From contig NZ_JAPDDP010000020.1 of assembly GCF_027587195.1 (NCBI RefSeq), forward strand, positions 1-64,000: DNA of 64,000 nt, given 5' to 3'. Positions 62,042 to 64,000 of the stretch are shown here, one piece after another (position 1 is the first letter of the stretch; the number at the start of each line of letters is the position of its first letter). Position numbers and translations under genes: made by a program. Source of the DNA: Solirubrobacter phytolaccae (GTDB lineage Bacteria; Actinomycetota; Thermoleophilia; Solirubrobacterales; Solirubrobacteraceae). The notes under the pieces are model-generated. The model was not told the origin of the DNA and did not search any database. It worked only from the letters and a program-made list of their open reading frames with translations.

Positions 62042-64000
62042 ATGCGCAAGCTTGCCGCCTGGTCCCACGACCGTCGCCGCACCGTCCTCGGTGTCTGGCT
62101 CGCCGCGTTCGTCGTCGCCATCGGGCTCTGGGTGACCGCCGCCGGGGAGTTCGTCAACAACTTCAACCTGCCGGGCACGGAGTCCCAGCGCACCTACGAC
62201 CTGCTGCAGGAGAAGTTCCCGCAGCAGTCGGGTGACACCGCGAACGTCGTGTTCGCCGTCAAGGACGGCGGCGTGCTCGACGACGCCAACCGGCCGACGA
62301 TCGAACGCGTCGTCGCGGAGATCAAGAAGTCGCCCGAGGTGCTCGCGGTCGCCGATCCGTTCGCCGACGGCGCGCCGGTCTCCCAGGACGGGAAGATCAC
62401 CTTCGCGCAGATCCAGTTCAAGGCGGCACCCGGCGACGTCGATCCCGTGCCGGTCAAGACCATGGCCGAGAACGTCCTCAAGCTCGACGGCCAGGACGGC
62501 GTGCAGGTCGCGCTCGGCGGCGACATCATCCACTGGTCGACCGCCGAGACCGGCGGCGCCGGCGAGATCATCGGCATCCTCGTCGCGGCGATCGTGCTCT
62601 TCCTGACGCTCGGCATCGTCGCCATGGGGCTGCCGCTGCTGAACGCGCTGTTCGCGATGATCGTGAGCCTGTCGCTGACGGCGGTCGTCGCCACGCGCGT
62701 GATCGACGTCGTCGACTGGGCGCCGCAGCTCGCGGCGATGATCGGGATCGGCGTCGGCATCGACTACGCGCTGCTGATCCTCAACCGCTTCCGCCTCGAG
62801 CGCGGCGGCGGGCGGGACGTGCGCGAAGCGACGCTGGTCGCGATCGACACCTCCGGCCGCGCCGTGCTGTTCGCGGGCGTCGTCGTCGTGATCGCGATGC
62901 TCGGCATGATGCTGCTCGGCATCTCGTTCCTCTACGGCCCGGCGATCGCCGCTGCGCTGTCCGTGCTGGCGACCATGGCCGGCGCGCTGACGCTGATCCC
63001 GGCGCTGCTGAGCAAGATCGGCGGGCGCGTGAAGCCCGCGACCCAGGGCGCCGACACCGAGACCGGCTTCTCCGCGCGCTGGAGCCGGTTCGTCGCGCGC
63101 CGTCCCGCCCCGGTGGCGATCGTCGCGCTGGCCGTGCTGCTCGCGCTCGCCGCTCCCGCGCTGCACATGCGGCTCGCGACCAGTGACGCGAGCACGTACA
63201 AGAAGGACGACACCGCGCGTGTGGCGTACGACCTGCTCAAGGAGGGCTTCGGCGCCGGCTTCAACGCGCCGCTGCTGCTGGCGGTCGAGCTGCCGGCTCC
63301 GGGCGACGACGCCGCCTTGGGCCAGATCACCGACGCGCTCGGCAAGCAGGACGGCATCGCCCAGGTGCTCCCGCCGCAGCTCAACGAGGCCGGCGACACG
63401 GCGACGATGATCGCCTACCCGACCACGACGCCGCAGGACGAGAAGACCGACGAGACCGTCCGGACGGCGCGCGACACGACACTCCCGCCCGTGGCCGACG
63501 CGACCGGCGCCCGCATCTCGATCGGCGGCACCACCGCGAGCAACCTCGACTTCTCCCAGACCATCCGGGACAAGCTCCCGCTGTTCATCGGCGTCGTCGT
63601 CGGCCTCTCGCTGCTGCTGCTCGCGATCGTTTTCCGCTCGCTGCTGATCCCGGTCAAGGCCGGCATCTTCAACCTGCTCTCGATCGCCGGCGCGTTCGGC
63701 GTCGTGACCCTGATCTTCCAGGACGGCAACTTCGCGAGCCTGTTCGGCGACGCGACCGGGCCGATCGAGTCCTTCCTGCCGATCATGGTCTTCGCCGTCG
63801 TGTTCGGGCTCTCGATGGACTACGAGGTCTTCCTCGTCTCCCGCATGCACGAGGAGTGGACGCACACGAAGGACGCGAAGTACGCCGTCCAGCACGGCCT
63901 GGCGATGACCGGTCGCGTCGTGACGGCCGCGGCGATCATCATGATCGCGGTCTTCGGCGCCTTCGCGATCGGCAACGAACGCGCGCTGGCCATGATGGGC
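62042..64000 (+). CDS. MMPL-family RND transporter, 3'-truncated by the window
   Basis: The first 653 residues of an MMPL/RND transporter. TM1 (VWLAAFVVAIGLWV) is followed by a porter loop, then a block of membrane segments (IGILVAAIVLFLTLGIVAMGLPLLN onward) containing GIGVGIDYALLILNRFR. A second porter loop leads to another membrane block with VFGLSMDYEVFLVSRMHEEW. Paired GIDYA and SMDYE motifs are typical proton-relay sites. The family exports lipids or drugs. The reading frame runs to the last base, so the C-terminus lies outside. ATG 62042 sits at TM1. Confidence 0.92.
   Translation, partial: MRKLAAWSHDRRRTVLGVWLAAFVVAIGLWVTAAGEFVNNFNLPGTESQRTYDLLQEKFPQQSGDTANVVFAVKDGGVLDDANRPTIERVVAEIKKSPEVLAVADPFADGAPVSQDGKITFAQIQFKAAPGDVDPVPVKTMAENVLKLDGQDGVQVALGGDIIHWSTAETGGAGEIIGILVAAIVLFLTLGIVAMGLPLLNALFAMIVSLSLTAVVATRVIDVVDWAPQLAAMIGIGVGIDYALLILNRFRLERGGGRDVREATLVAIDTSGRAVLFAGVVVVIAMLGMMLLGISFLYGPAIAAALSVLATMAGALTLIPALLSKIGGRVKPATQGADTETGFSARWSRFVARRPAPVAIVALAVLLALAAPALHMRLATSDASTYKKDDTARVAYDLLKEGFGAGFNAPLLLAVELPAPGDDAALGQITDALGKQDGIAQVLPPQLNEAGDTATMIAYPTTTPQDEKTDETVRTARDTTLPPVADATGARISIGGTTASNLDFSQTIRDKLPLFIGVVVGLSLLLLAIVFRSLLIPVKAGIFNLLSIAGAFGVVTLIFQDGNFASLFGDATGPIESFLPIMVFAVVFGLSMDYEVFLVSRMHEEWTHTKDAKYAVQHGLAMTGRVVTAAAIIMIAVFGAFAIGNERALAMMG

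Overview
The window is a very GC-rich, gene-dense bacterial chromosome segment. GTG starts are common, 4-bp ATGA/GTGA/TTGA overlaps link co-directional genes, and most convergent gene pairs overlap at their 3' ends. The gene set (fused fatty acyl-CoA reductase/HAD protein, 1.55-kaa NAD-glutamate dehydrogenase, monomeric isocitrate dehydrogenase, deazaflavin-type oxidoreductase, many TetR regulators, MMPL transporter) points to Actinomycetota. A deep-branching Thermoleophilia/Solirubrobacterales-type organism is my best guess, inferred from gene content only.

Layout. 0.1-3.9 kb: three overlapping genes (Rad50-like ATPase with a zinc-hook-type CxxC, a small helical protein, a patatin phospholipase), a candidate defence-type module. 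3.9-7.4 kb: minus-strand envelope glycosylation genes (methyltransferase-GT2 fusion, membrane glycosyltransferase), an ACT protein and a small conserved protein. 7.6-16.7 kb: the nickel-pincer cofactor genes larB-larC-larE, then a TetR regulator divergent from an operon of acyl-CoA reductase/HAD, zinc dehydrogenase, LarA-like enzyme and PlsC-like acyltransferase. The cofactor and its probable client enzyme therefore sit a few kb apart, the client inside what looks like a lipid operon. 16.7-21.2 kb: a large secreted YD/RHS-type protein with a C-terminal metzincin-type protease motif, coupled to a lipoprotein gene. 21.3-32.1 kb: AKR, large secreted PA14/sugar-dehydrogenase/DUF1080 protein, META lipoprotein, TVP38-like protein, membrane protein, ATP-dependent DNA ligase, secreted unknown. 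32.1-35.4 kb: GGDEF-EAL and PilZ proteins (c-di-GMP), flavin reductase, F420-type oxidoreductase. 35.4-43.7 kb: hybrid kinase, response regulator and NAD-glutamate dehydrogenase in one tight minus-strand run. 43.8-50 kb: SDR/TetR divergent pair with a readable promoter/operator, NlpC/P60 hydrolase, RecD2 helicase, MoaD-like protein, acetamidase. 50-52.8 kb: Ro60/TROVE protein with a tRNA (or tRNA-like RNA) just upstream, an orphan terminator, and two T-arm-like motifs. 52.8-64 kb: VOC proteins, monomeric IDH, AraC and Lrp regulators, amino-acid permease, HD protein, two apparently paralogous small proteins sharing an upstream motif, small membrane proteins and a truncated MMPL transporter.

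The strongest leads are the LarA-like enzyme in a lipid operon (with a repeated bimodular intergenic element at two Lar-locus junctions), the RHS-metzincin/lipoprotein pair, the ATPase-patatin module, the Ro60/tRNA neighbourhood, and the paralogous small proteins with a common upstream motif. Functions come from motif recognition by eye; no database search was run.
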